This document shows, one piece after another, positions 52,191 through 63,130 of a stretch of DNA of 64,000 nt (positions within the stretch are counted from its first letter, which is position 1; each line of letters begins with the position of its first letter). This DNA comes from Trichobilharzia szidati (Eukaryota; Platyhelminthes; Trematoda; Strigeidida; Schistosomatidae). A program made the translations under genes and the position numbers. Under the pieces are notes generated by a model. The model was not told the DNA's origin and searched no databases. It worked only from the letters and a program-made list of their open reading frames with translations. Where the stretch lies: contig OX235279.1 in assembly GCA_944472155.2 (NCBI GenBank), forward strand, positions 150,000,199 to 150,064,198. Direction: 5' to 3'.

Positions 52191-52315
52191 ATCAACGATT
52201 AGGTTGCTACCATGATGATAAGAGTGTTTGCATAATTTTCTCTTGTGCACAGAGTTATGGTTTTTCTTACTGAATGGCTAAGGCTTCAGCCCTTCTTTCG
52301 GGGATTGTGTCAACA
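52190..52315 (-). pseudogene. PLE endonuclease C-terminal fragment
   Basis: Minus strand reads RRAEALAIQ, stop, EKP, stop, LCAQEKIMQTL, the usual AEALAI...LC.Q end of PLE ORFs. Confidence 0.55.
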
Positions 52316-52660
52316 ATCACGAATATCTGAAATGGTTCTGGAAAGCATTGTGACGGAATCATATATATCCTAATACGAAGTCACTTCGACGGCATTCAGG
52401 GAATTACGCTTACTCCTTTCGATCACGCTTCCCAGAACACAAACGGAATATTTCCCGAAGATCTTCAGCCCTTTACAAATAACTCCCCAATGAATCTCGG
52501 AGATTCCCGGAATACGTTAATATTTTTGCCAAGAAAAAGTCGCAGTCTGCTGTGACCCAGCTCACCAATAGTTTCAAGTCGATGAAACCTGACAGTAAAT
52601 TTCCTGAAGACCATACGAAATTTGTGTTGAACTTCTCTTTATAGTGTCTGTGTCTGATTA
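52315..52660. other. Intergenic, unrecognised
   Basis: No motif recognised. Confidence 0.3.
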
Positions 52661-53240
52661 GAGTCATGCCGAGTGTGAGGACATATACTCGTGGATGACA
52701 TTAGCTAATGGTCAAGCTATATTGTGAGTTGGCACAAGCTGGGATTCATTGGCCATTGGATCGGGTCCTAGTGGCTGAATGGTCTGTGAGCTAACCTCGT
52801 AACCGGAAGGCCCTGGGTTCGAACCCCTTTAGTGGTTGCGTACTGGGGAGGAGTTGCAAACCAGGACGAAATAGCTGCCCAGTACTCATAGTTGGTTTTC
52901 AATGGTTTTATAACCGATGTTACCTCGTGACGAAATACTGTTGTAACAACAGAAGACAAGGGCCAGGCAACAGATCGTTTATTACGGAAAATCAACACGT
53001 ATTTATAGATTTTGATGTACATTATTGTAGGTTAATGTTAGTATAAAATACAGTCTGTTGATTGGTTGTTTCTCACACAAAGTTAACCTTGCATTTCTTG
53101 TGGCTGTGTCAGTTCATCTATATATTAACTGTATCCGCCTGTCCATCTTGACCTTGACCTCAATTACTGTCAACCAATTTGGCTAGCAACCATCTCTCAC
53201 CACACTGTAACCAATCAAATCAAATCCCTGCAAACCAACA
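52660..53240 (+). repeat. Sm-alpha-like SINE split by a solo LTR
   Basis: 5' part 52660-52941: A-box-like CTAGTGGCTGAATGGTCTGT, B box GGGTTCGAACCCC, degenerate hammerhead (core GGGAGGA). 3' part 53205-53240: AACCAATCAAATCAAATCCC, TGCAAACCAACACTT. The two parts join as in the intact copy at 18680-18735. Confidence 0.82.
52942..53204. mobile_element. Solo LTR, 263 bp
   Basis: Starts TGTAACAACAGAAG and ends CTCACCACA (TG...CA ends). It is flanked by CTGT at 52938-52941 and 53205-53208, a 4-bp target duplication typical of LTR elements. No coding sequence. Confidence 0.75.
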
Positions 53241-53415
53241 CTTAAATGGCTAAAGCTTTAGCAATGCGAAGAAGACGAAAGAGTACTGACTTTGGCAGGT
53301 TGTTCTTCACTTTGAAGGAGTCGTCTGTTGAGATGAAATGACCAGTATTGACAAGGTTTTCGATTATCTCGCCCTTTATGTAGTCACTATTGCCTTTCTG
53401 CAACCATAATATGTT
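53240..53415 (-). pseudogene. PLE family C-like endonuclease fragment
   Basis: Minus strand: LQKGNSDYIKGEIIENLVNT, GHFISTDDSFKVKNNLPKSV, LFRLLRIAKALAI. Closest in this window to the family C copy at 58203-58418. Confidence 0.8.
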
Positions 53416-54205
53416 TTAGACAAAATATGCATCGAATGAACTAATATAAGCACATAAAATTGGTCAGATGAGAGATCTTCTCCTTTCAGCTTCTGCAGTC
53501 CAATAAGAGAGACAGCAGAACTTTACTTTTATCGTTGCTGTGAAGGATGTTTTCAAAGATGATGGAATTCATCTCTTAAGGATATCACAGGTTTATTCTC
53601 GCTTGAAATCCGAGTTCATCTGTAGTTTTTTTCATCACAGCAAGCACTGTTTCGTTCCTCTGAACCTTAGGTTTGCTATTGTTGTCAATGAATATCGGTG
53701 TGTATCTATTTTGGATGACTGTTTCTTTCAAAAGGCATAGTTATTCTTCTAAGGTTTGACGTCTGCAGATGAGTTAGATGCAAGTGATAAAGGATTCGTT
53801 TTCGTTCAGTGGATATCCAACTGTAAAAACATGTTAGCTGGCCGTTTCAAATGGGCATTCAAACTGAAGCAAGGGCTGAAGGTGTTGTCTAAGACAATGA
53901 AAGCTTCGCAACGAAACCCTCCAACTTCGGGAGAATTCCACTATGCTAAAGTGTTCATCTAATCTGCTTCTCTCTGATATTACTAGCTATTGATAACAGT
54001 TGTCAGTTCATCAAAATTGGAGAATCATCTGTAGGCTAGTATTGTAACATCACGTTAGTTAAATTATAGAATCCTAAACTTCGTTTTCTCATCTCTAGGG
54101 TTACTATCCAAAAACATGTTCGATCGTTTTTTAAATTTCAGGAAAAATATATAACTCAAGCTGTTGAAATACTGATCTATGTCTCCCTTCCTCAGCAATT
54201 ATTAC
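53415..54205. other. Intergenic, unrecognised
   Basis: Two ORFs of 66-68 codons (53540-53740, 53756-53962) have no recognisable domain; not called as genes. Confidence 0.3.
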
Positions 54206-54395
54206 AACGTGTGCGTCGGTGGCACAGTGGTTAGGACTCTCGCCGACCATGCACATGGTCCGGGGTTCGATTCCCTGCCGGCGCACACCCGATATCTATG
54301 GTCGGCCTGAATTTGGGCTACCGGTATCCATGCTGAAAGTTTCACACTTGTACTGAAAATACGGTGTGGAATCAAGCTGTAAATAAAAAAAAAAG
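54205..54395 (+). repeat. SINE family 2 copy, well preserved
   Basis: Head GTGCGTCGGTGGCACAGTGG (54211), B box GGGGTTCGATTCC, CCGGCGCAC closing the acceptor-like stem, CCGATATCTATGGTCGGCCT, tail ACGGTGTGGAATCAAGCTGT then poly(A). Confidence 0.9.
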
Positions 54396-54559
54396 AACTA
54401 CTTTCTGATTAATAATAATGTATGAATGTTCTTGTGAAGTTTCATAAACCGATTTCCCTTGATGAATTTCAACAAATCAGTGCCAACACTCTATTTCGTC
54501 GGTATCTACAATACGACTGGCTGCAAGATGCGTATTGTCATGAATCGACATCGTAATTG

Positions 54560-54745
54560 TGGAACACGAAACACTGAGCAGCTGCTTCGGCCTAATTTAA
54601 GACTCTCCAGCATGGCACACCAGGTACTGAACCCAGGACCTTCATGTTACAAGGACAGGTCGCTGACCAATCAGCCACTGGGTCAGAATCCAATGCCCCG
54701 TAAATTCTAACCTCAGTCAAATCGCCAGATATAATGCCGCAGTCA
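54560..54745 (-). repeat. Sm-alpha-like SINE, tRNA-like part
   Basis: + reading: GTACTGAACCCAGGACCTTC, ATGTTACAAGGACAGG, CAATCAGCCACTGGGTCAGA, CGTAAATTCTAACCTCAGTC. Matches the minus orientation of the family head. Confidence 0.7.
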
Positions 54746-55175
54746 TCCATCCATACTAGACCCCTTAGATCACAACTTGTCACAAGGACTTCGGGAAGTC
54801 CAGCTCAAAGTTAGTGAATAATAAATAAAAAGTGGGCTAATTCTCAAGTGTTGGTTACAAAAGATTTGATTGATTTCGTCAAGTTCACTTTCGTTTAGAA
54901 TATAGTTCCGTTTATCAGCAATTATCTTTCTCCTGTTTGCCTCCATTTTATTTGTTGTTGAAATGAACATCTCTCTAAATTTGATAACTATGAGTTACCC
55001 GCCGATACTGCAATTATAAAGAGGTGGCAGTAACACAAATCTAAAGCAACATGTTACTAACATCAATAATAGGGGGATTTTACTCAGGATTCGTTTTCCT
55101 GTTTTTTTTTGCAGTTTATGAATATTTGATCTAATTACCCTGAGAACTGATTCATTTCAGCGCACGTATACAGCT
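54745..55175. other. Intergenic, unrecognised
   Basis: No motif recognised. Confidence 0.3.
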
Positions 55176-56050
55176 ATTCTTTTTTGAGATCTATTATCTC
55201 CTGGTCGTCTCATATCTTAGCAATTTCTAAGAAAATATTTCGTCTTACCTTCTACATTAAGAAGTTAAAACATTCTGGTATAACCCAACCCTTACTCCTA
55301 CAATTCGTTAATTCTCGCATCCTGCCTATTATTCTCTATTGTTCCCCCTTAGTTTTTCCCAGGCTACTGAAGAAAGATTATAACATATTACTCAGGATGT
55401 TAAAGGTTGTCAGCAGGGTAAGCAACGTGCCACTTAACCAGCTTGTTAATATTCTGGTTGACAGGCACGTGGACTCATGTGAAAAATGAGCCAACTCCAT
55501 TTTATCTAACTCACACCACCCTCTTCACTCACAACTCTCCCCTTGCATCTCATCAGGTAAAACCAGAAGCCAATATAGAAAACTATATGCTCGCACCAGC
55601 AAGTACAAAAACTCAACCATACCCTACTTAGCTCCTGTTCTGTGTGATAAAGAAAGCATTAGGCTTGACACCTATAATTCATTAAATAGTCAGTAGTACA
55701 ACTGGATCTCGTCTTTCTAACTCTCATCATCAATAGGCACAACTTTCTTTCTTTTCCTTTTCTCTCTCTTCTTTTTCCGTTATGTGCTGCTTTGTTTCTT
55801 TCCCTCGCTTACACCAGTTAAAAAGACAGCTCCCACTTTTCTACCACCTTCAAACACTGTTCAGCTTCACCTTTGCTACCGACATGCCAGTGTGTTGTTG
55901 TAATAATGAACTGTGGTTTCCTTAATCTATGTAGAATTCTATTTATTGAAAATGTACCAACTGGATACAATATTGTAGTAAAAATGCTGAGAATTACATT
56001 CTGTATCACATGTACTGTTTTGGAATAAAGCAAATTATTATTATTATCTG
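55175..56050 (+). mobile_element. Jockey/CR1-type LINE, C-terminal part of the RT ORF and 3' UTR
   Basis: WSSHILAISKKIFRLTFYIK, FVNSRILPIILYCSPLVFPR, KDYNILLRMLKVVSRVSNVP, then after a frameshift KLYARTSKYKNSTIPYLAPV. Its start overlaps the SWSSHI segment of the copy at 17451-17960. An (ATT)n tract at 56035-56047 may be its tail. Confidence 0.83.
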
Positions 56051-57560
56051 TGAAGTCCTCAAGAATAAATTTGTACAGTTTTTGCCAGATGTTACAAATG
56101 GACACATTGTACATAACTTTCGTTTAGTCGACTTCTTTGTAAAATATAAGTAACTTTCGCGTTCAAATGGAAATATGATCGTGCTGCCCGCGCCTTTCTC
56201 TTCTGGCTGGTTCATACTGTCTACTAGCTCTGCTAATCTCCGTGTTGTACTCTTTACACCTTATAGGAACATCTCGTCCTCTTCCTAAGGCTCTTCAGCA
56301 ACTTCTACTAGTGGACACAACTTTAGCAGTGAACCGGATCTGTGGATTATATTAAATTATTAATTTGTAGCAGTGGACCATAATTGTATTTTCAAGTAAC
56401 CATTGACTTTTAACACTCATTTATCTGTATATCTATAATGTGCCGTCTCTGGATTTTTATTCCGAACTCCTTGTTTAGTCCCCGACATATCGCTGGAGCA
56501 TTTATGGTCCTTGTTTAGAGAAGGATAAACTAAAGTCAGTCATTGGTTATATGCTAGCCAGTTTAGTGGACATAGAATAATAATTAGTTCAATGTACTCC
56601 TCTCTTTGATACAATTCATGTTTGAATACATTATTTATGCGCTCATAACATATGCGGTACACCGAACTAGAAGTATACTTCGAAAAACAGCATACTACAT
56701 AAAGTTTTATAGTTGTACCATTTTTCCCTTCCTTGTTGTGAATACTGTGACCTCTTTCTAACATCACTAATTTGAATTGAATACAGGGCGTTGACATTAC
56801 AATGATACACAATCTACGAAGTTTCTACTGAAATGGTAGAAGACGAAGATTTCTGTTAATGGAATGGTATCTCTATATAGCTAAATTATGTACACCTTAT
56901 CTTCGACGCACCATTTGCACAGATCTTCGTGTTCTGGTACTTCTGGCCATCCGTCATATTGTGTTTCTTTGTATTCCATTCACATCTCCCATGTATCTCC
57001 ACAACGCTGTATCATTTGCGTTCTCTGAAATCAAATGTGGCTCCCTGCTATTTCATATTTTTATACCGCCTGGTCTACATCTCTTCATATACTACTGATA
57101 AATCTTATCAGTAGCACTCACCATATTATAGCTGACTATTTAAAGCACACTGGTGGGCTATTCATACTCAAGATTATGAGTGAACCATAATCTGAACGTA
57201 TTCTATTATATTTGATGAATAGCCTAGCAACATGTCGTATACTGTCAGCTGTTTCTACTACGATTGGGTTGGTTGCTCCCGAAAAAAAATTTTGTTTGAA
57301 TTAATTACCCTTTGGAAACAGTCTACACAGTTGTTGAGAAGAGGACAGTGGATTTAGTAACAGAATTGTCTACTTTCAGCAAAATGTGGTACCACATTGA
57401 AAAAACACAAATGGCTTTCGTTGAAACTTTAATTTGAGAAAAGTAGTTGTATTCTACTTATTTCTGTCTTTATTTTACGCTACCTTGTCAGTAGCTTACA
57501 CTGTCAGCCATCTATCAACACGCATTTTCCTTAAATTCCCACACTTATAACTGAAATCAG
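56050..57560. other. Intergenic, mostly unrecognised
   Basis: Contains a perfect 10-bp hairpin with 3-nt loop at 57092-57114 (CTACTGATAA/TTATCAGTAG). No gene or repeat family recognised. Confidence 0.35.
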
Positions 57561-57847
57561 TACCGTGATGTGTAAGGCAAGAGAGAGCTTAATAAATCTG
57601 GAATGAGGCTGTAAATCTACTGCACTCAGTATAGGGAACAAGATTAGGACTTTCAACACTAATGTTTAGTCAGTCAGCGGTTGTATATGTTTCAGAGACT
57701 TGATGTACTCGTCACCAAAAGTATTTCCAACAGGGTACTGCAGACTTGTGTCAGCAGCTGCCTTCGCTCACTCCATACTGAAGATCAGATGACCAGTAGG
57801 AAAGAATTAGCAACAATGAACTCTTGTAACGCAACAACCAACAATCT
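57560..57847 (+). mobile_element. RTE/SR2-like LINE remnant, left of the PLE insertion
   Basis: NKIRTFNTNV-like reading near 57640, LRSLHTEDQMTSRKELATMN (57757-57820), parallel to the RTE segment at 27600-27660. Continues after the PLE at 58877. Confidence 0.7.
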
Positions 57848-58864
57848 TCATCCAAAATGGATACCCACTAAGATTAATTGATAAAAATATCAAACCAAGA
57901 ATTTGGAGAAATGAAACTTCACTTGCTCCTAAAAAGAAACCCTACATGAACTTGGATTTCAAGGGAGATTTAACAAGCGGTATTCTCAAGAGAAAGATCA
58001 CATCATCTCTGAGAAGAACATTCTTTGCAGCAACGCTAAGAATAGTGTTCTCCAGTCGCCCAGTGATCAGCAGAAACCTCAAGGACAAGATCTGACCACT
58101 TCTAAGTGCATATATCAAATCACCTGCTGCTGTGGAGCCAGGTACATTGGTCGTTCGACGCCCACCCTATCCAATAAGATTCAAGAATACTATCCAGCAT
58201 GGTTGCGAAAAGGCAATAGTGGTGTAATAAGGAGTGAGATAATTGAACACCTGGTTAACACTGATCATTCCATCTCAACAAACGCCTCCTTCAAAGTAAT
58301 CTACAGAGTCAAGAATAACCTATCAAAGGCAATACGGTTTCGTCTTCTTTGTGTCGCTGAAGCTCTGGCCATTCGCTTACAAAAGAGAATTACTCAACCA
58401 CTTCTACTGTCATGGTAACAACTCTGTTGATTTTTTGATGACTTAATTTTGTTTGTTTGCCTGTTTCTTTAATTGCTTATAATTCTTGTATTCATTTAGA
58501 ACTCTTACGTAATCTCGTATTCTCTACTTTGTTCCTATGTGTATCCTGAGTAAAACTCAATCATCAAACTATTCATATTATTACATAACTTCTTTTTAAC
58601 AAATGTTTGTGACAACTCATCACCTTTGTTACTACCCTAATTTCATTAACACCCAATTTTCTTGACTGATTTTGTATTACGTAATTCCAATTAACAATCT
58701 TCACCTGTTTAGTTAAAATAACTATAACCAATTGTATTTTTGTTTGACAAACTTAATGTACACATACATACAAAATAACACATACATATATTCACGATTG
58801 TACAGCTAAGAAAATGAATTCGCCGAAAAGAGACTCTTCGCTGAACTACGTGTTTTATTTTCAT
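57848..58864 (+). mobile_element. PLE family C copy with 12-bp target duplication
   Basis: AACCAACAATCT lies at 57836-57847 and 58865-58876. The 1017-bp insert starts inside the RT thumb region, runs through the GIY-YIG domain and a 3' UTR of about 440 bp, and ends CTGAACTACGTGTTTTATTT. The flanks are two halves of one RTE copy. Confidence 0.88.
57862..58418 (+). pseudogene. PLE family C RT C-terminus and GIY-YIG endonuclease (one frameshift)
   Basis: First frame: LRLIDKNIKPRIWRNETSLA, KKKPYMNLDFKGDLTSGILK, RRTFFAATLRIVFSSRPVIS, stop near 58096. Second frame: KCIYQITCCCGARYIGRSTP, WLRKGNSGVIRSEIIEHLVN, FKVIYRVKNNLSKAIRFRLL, ITQPLLLSW stop. CIY, YIG and Arg are intact; one frameshift and the lost N-terminus make it inactive. 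Confidence 0.85.
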
Positions 58865-58876
58865 TAACCAACAATC

Positions 58877-59165
58877 TATCCCACATGAGAAATATGAATA
58901 AGGAAGTGAAGATGGATGGGGCACAAGCTGAGGGGACCTCTTAGAGATGTCGTGTGCCGGAAATCTGTCGAGTGGAACCTGAATGGGAAACGATGTTTGG
59001 GCGTGGATCCGAGAGTGACATGTATACGGTCGGGTGAGACGGTGATGAGTGCTTATTGGAGATAGCGGAGCCATCTAAAAACGACTGCAGAGTACAGGAT
59101 GAAATGAAGATGAGCTGCTGAAGCTCTGTGTTTCCCTAGTAACCTAAGGGAGTAATAATAATAAT
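58877..59165 (+). mobile_element. RTE/SR2-like LINE 3' end, right of the PLE insertion
   Basis: GATGGATGGGGCACAAGCTG, GAGAGTGACATGTATACGGT, CTGCTGAAGCTCTGTGTTTC, AACCTAAGGGAGTAATAATA and an (AAT)n tail to about 59168. Confidence 0.8.
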
Positions 59166-59174
59166 AATAGCATA

Positions 59175-59666
59175 ACAGAAATCCATCGATGTCCTCCTAT
59201 GCAACCTGTATCATCATATACGCCTTTGCTTTCAATAAAGTGCACCTTTTGAAAAAGAAAAACAACAAGCAAAAAGTCCTATCAATTTAAAAAAAGGGAC
59301 AAATTATTGATAAATATCACATGAGTTTCCAAAGGGGAATATCTGCATTCGACAAAAATATAAATATATAACAAGATTCCACACCGAAAATGAACATTTG
59401 TAAGCTGTCATGTGGTTTGCATAAAAATCGATATATATATAAATGATCACGTACATTGAAATGTAGAGAATATGAACCAATTTGAATTTTTTTTTCCGAT
59501 AGAAATCGATAATGTGCATTATAAAAATATAAGATATGAAAATTAATACTAATTCAATGCATATTCATGTGAATAAGGCCTAGAGAGAATAACAGAAGGG
59601 GAGGAGGAATAATACAAGCGGATGATGTTGTTTGTTTCGTGTTTTTTGTGAAAAATATATAAAATC
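59175..59666. other. Likely 3' UTR/flank of the ferlin gene
   Basis: AT-rich, no motif recognised. The right part should be ferlin 3' UTR on the minus strand. Confidence 0.35.
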
Positions 59667-59847
59667 TTAGGCATTTACTATTCTGTTGACAACAGCACCT
59701 GGGAAACTGTAGAGGAATAAGAAGATAATGAGACAGATGAGGAATATTATGAAAATTTTTATCAGTACCCATTTTAATCGATATTTAACTAGATAACGCA
59801 GGGTATTCAATGGTCCAAGGAATTTCATGAATGTACTATCCGGTCGA
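59667..59847 (-). CDS. Ferlin family protein, last coding exon (C-terminal membrane anchor)
   Basis: Known role: ferlins are large multi-C2-domain proteins anchored by one C-terminal transmembrane helix, acting in calcium-dependent vesicle fusion and membrane repair. Seen: after an acceptor ending CTTTTCAG, a 59-residue exon reads RPDSTFMKFLGPLNTLRYLV, then a basic stretch (KYRLKW), one strongly hydrophobic helix (about residues 27-47) and a short tail LYSFPGAVVNRIVNA before TAA. This order (RPD.SF.WF..P, basic patch, helix, FPG tail) is the C-terminus of dysferlin/myoferlin/otoferlin. The exon begins with the last base of a split codon. No upstream ferlin exon was recognised between 59848 and 64000, so the previous exon is probably beyond the window. 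A lone exon copy cannot be excluded but the splice acceptor argues against it. Confidence 0.75.
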
Positions 59848-59939
59848 CTGAAAAGCAATGAAACAAATGGAAAAAAAATCAGTGAAAATACAAGTATTTT
59901 GGTTTTTCGAAATTAATACTCTAATTTCAATTAAATTAC

Positions 59940-60180
59940 TTGTTCGTCAGTGGTTCAGGTGTGGAACGCTTGCCAATTACTCATATGGCTCAGGTTCGAT
60001 TCCTGGCGTGTACACTGTGAAACCTCGCATAACCGGCAGTAAGCCCGCTAATAGAGGAAGGTTGGGCATAGGGATAGCAAGCTCACCCATCCCTCGTAAA
60101 ATCGGTACCGCTACTTAAACTTCAACAAACTGAATCTTGAAACCCTATGTTCCATTTGCAGCGCAAATCAATGTTAAAAC
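59940..60180 (+). repeat. SINE family 1 copy, divergent head
   Basis: GTCAGTGGTTCAGGTGTGGA, B box CAGGTTCGATTCCTGG, GGTTGGGCATAGGGATAGCA, tail CTTGAAACCCTATGTTCCAT. Sits just upstream of the ferlin exon, within a ferlin intron if the gene continues. Confidence 0.75.
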
Positions 60181-62040
60181 AATTAAATTAACTGAATTTA
60201 ATTATTACATGTGAGTAAAACAAATACACAGTGCTTATCAAAGTAAAATTCGCAGACCAAATATACCAACTAATAAAAAGTAAATCATGTGACTAGAAAG
60301 TTTAAAATCCAAGTCAATAAAAAATGATCAATACAGATGTAAATCGACTACCAGCCATGAAGATGGTTACCATGAGACGCAATTCTATCATTCATGGAGA
60401 ATTGAAATCAGTTCAGTTTATGCTAAAAATCGCGCTGAAAGGGAATGTTGTCCAGAAGGACGACGAAAGCTCCGCAATTAAACCAACCAGCTCAGAGAAC
60501 ACTACTAATTGCAATAAAGTGATAGTTTAAGCTAATGACTAATCGCCTACATGAATCATGTTGACTGACACATGTGCTTATTTTTCTAAAATTAATAATG
60601 ATTGTATTGAAAAAATTTAATCTATTTTAATATACTGACAGACTAAAACATGCCATTAAACTAATAATAATTAAAAGTTGGTTATACATTCTATATTTTA
60701 GCATGTGGTATGAGTGTATGTATGTTTCACTTTCTCTCTGTTTGTCTCTGTGTTTGTCTGTCTGTCTGTATATCTATCTGCTTCTATGTGTATACAATAG
60801 ATCTCATGATGACATGTATATATATTAAAGTTTCTATGTGCATTCCTATCAAGTGTGTTAATCAATAATTAATATGGTGTGGTCACCGTTGTTGGTCACA
60901 CTCTGGAAAACTGTATCATTAAAGTTTAAATGTTTGTATCTAAATAGTTGTATATATATAATATAGAGATGTGTTATTGTTTTGATGACCTGCAAACTTT
61001 AGCTGATTAAACACAGTGAAACACGGAAGGTACCAAAAACGGTAACAATTACCAGCTGCTCTATCTACAAAAATGTTTGTAAACACTGAACATGCTGAAC
61101 GCTGATTTATCAGTGAAAATGTAGGTCATCCAGGGAATGCAAATTAATGAATACTACAATAATATATACACTCGTGCTTGTTTTCACTATATGAATAGTG
61201 CAGACTAATGAAATAAGTGAAGAGTTATCAAACAGGTGTCTGATATGGAACATTATTGAAGCTTTTGAAGGGTATACTGATCAGGTATACATATCAGGGC
61301 AATTCTAAACAATAGCGACCCTAACGAAGGACCCAAGCTAATGGACGTAATTACTTTGATCGACAAATTGGATGATTCATACTGAAAACACAGAAATATA
61401 GATGCAGTACATAAACTAAGTTGCAAATTCCATCAAGAGGTAGTATTTGAGCACTGTAAGGATAACACGCCTACAGGAAGCTTGTTGATGTCAAGGAGTA
61501 ATGTCTTTACAGAGGTATGCAGCCACTGTTGATGGAAATGTGTACAGATCTCCAGCCTGTTGTTACAGAAAATCTGCCCGAGAAGAAATGTCGTTCTTTT
61601 TTCGGTTCATTGGTGCTGCGAAGCAGTGAACGAGTCATGAAACAACATGATATACAGTTATCTGGATGAATTTATGTACAGAAATAAGTTTGAAATATCA
61701 CTTAAGACTCCACTAAGGAATTAGGAGGTTTTCCCGAGACAAATATAGGAAAGTTACCCGCATTAATTTATTTTAACATTGAATTTGATGACTATAATTG
61801 CGCGTATTTACTGAGGACTCATCTGATTGTTTGACCAAGGTCATTACGTCCGTTTACTTAGGTCCTTCGCTCGGGTAACTAATATTTAGAGTTACTCATG
61901 TTAATAGATATATAATACTATAGCAGCCGTGATGGTGAACAAACAGTCCATGTAAGCGACTGTAAAAATCACAAGGTTTGTTCATAAATTGCACATTCAA
62001 ATGTTCAGACCGCATAGTAGCATGATTCAGCACTACCCTT
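60180..62040. other. Probable ferlin intron, unrecognised
   Basis: A (TCTG)n-like run at 60740-60775 and a TA-rich run near 60948-60965. A 68-codon + ORF at 60324-60530 has no known domain. No ferlin exon recognised on the minus strand. Confidence 0.3.
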
Positions 62041-62135
62041 GGTCACCACCTCAATCCTAGACCTAACTCTTAACCCTAAGGTATCCCTTAATCCTAAGTT
62101 TGGTCTAATCCCTGACCATTAACCTTCACCCTTTA
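62040..62135. repeat. Degenerate CCCTAA-like stretch
   Basis: AACTCTTAACCCTAAGG, CCCTTAATCCTAAG, CTAATCCCTGACC: irregular matches to the TTAGGG complement. Too imperfect to be called a telomeric array. Confidence 0.35.
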
Positions 62136-62645
62136 CATTAATAGCTGATAAGTCAAGTCGACGGAAACCTCTTGAAGCAAAACTTGAACTGCTTTCACAT
62201 AACTAGTGATACGATTGTGTTCTCAACGTCACTTGGTGACTGCCAAAGCTTATTTTCACCATATTTTGATTTTTTTTGTCGAAACCAAACAAGAAATCAT
62301 TTAGTGTGAAGGTAAGTCTGTGTTCATGTGATTAACTCAGTCGCAATGGATCATCATTATCAAGTGAAATAGATTTCATTTGAATTTAGAAAAGTTATTT
62401 AATTATGCTGACTGTTCAGAAAACATTCAATCTAATTTCAAGGTGTCTTTTCCCCTATTCCACTGTCTACTGTACACATATCTCTTTAAAGTGCTCAGCA
62501 AAAGTTGGACACTATGAAGTATAGAATGCATAATGCTGAAAACTTTGAAGCTGGGACGAAATTGAGGTATAGTGTTCCCTAGTTTTTAATGCGTTGTTTT
62601 CTTATTAAACGGATGTTAGTTATCGAAAGTATCATTTCTGAAGCA
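62135..62645. other. Unrecognised
   Basis: No motif recognised. Confidence 0.3.
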
Positions 62646-63130
62646 GTTCCTGAGATTCATTGTTAGCTAGTTGGAGGGAATCAGTAGAAAGCCTTGAACC
62701 TAGGTTTCGTGCTTTTTGGTTCTCTCCAGTCAGCAAGGCTTATCTGCGATCTTTAAGGAACTCATGTCCCTCCTGAGATTCGAAACAGCATCACTCAGTG
62801 TTCAATACAGTCCTACAAGGTGGTCAACCGTGAACACAAATAGCTCAGTGGTAACGTCTCTGACTGCAGCACTGGGTAACACGGGTTCGGGTTATGAGTT
62901 CCTTCAAGATTGCAGATACGCCTTGCTGACTGGTGAGTGTCAACTAGAACGAAACCTAGGTAAGGCTGGGCTTCCTACCGATTGCCTCAAACAATCTAAT
63001 ATCAACAATTCACACTGTGATGGCAAGCCACATAGCACGGTTACCACATTGCAAACTTGACTGATGGAATTCAATCTGCACCAAAGAAAGGACTAGACAT
63101 ACGATACTAGTTATTATCTAGTGTCCAAAC
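62645..63130. repeat. SINE family 3, inverted pair
   Basis: Minus part 62795-62645 (+ reading CCTAGGTTTCGTGCTTTTTG, GAACTCATGTCCCTCCTGAG) then plus copy from 62800: CAGTCCTACAAGGTGGTCAA, AATAGCTCAGTGGTAACGTC, ACACGGGTTCGGGTTATGAG, ending TATTATCTAGTGTCCAA. Confidence 0.78.

Noticed and set aside
53540..53962. Two consecutive short ORFs
   Set aside because: No recognisable domain, different frames, no splice signals that join them convincingly.
60324..60530. 68-codon + strand ORF near the ferlin exon
   Set aside because: Checked as a possible host exon and, on the other strand, as the preceding ferlin exon; neither strand shows ferlin or other motifs.
62040..62135. Interstitial telomere array
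   Set aside because: CCCTAA-like units are irregular and never repeat in tandem more than once exactly.
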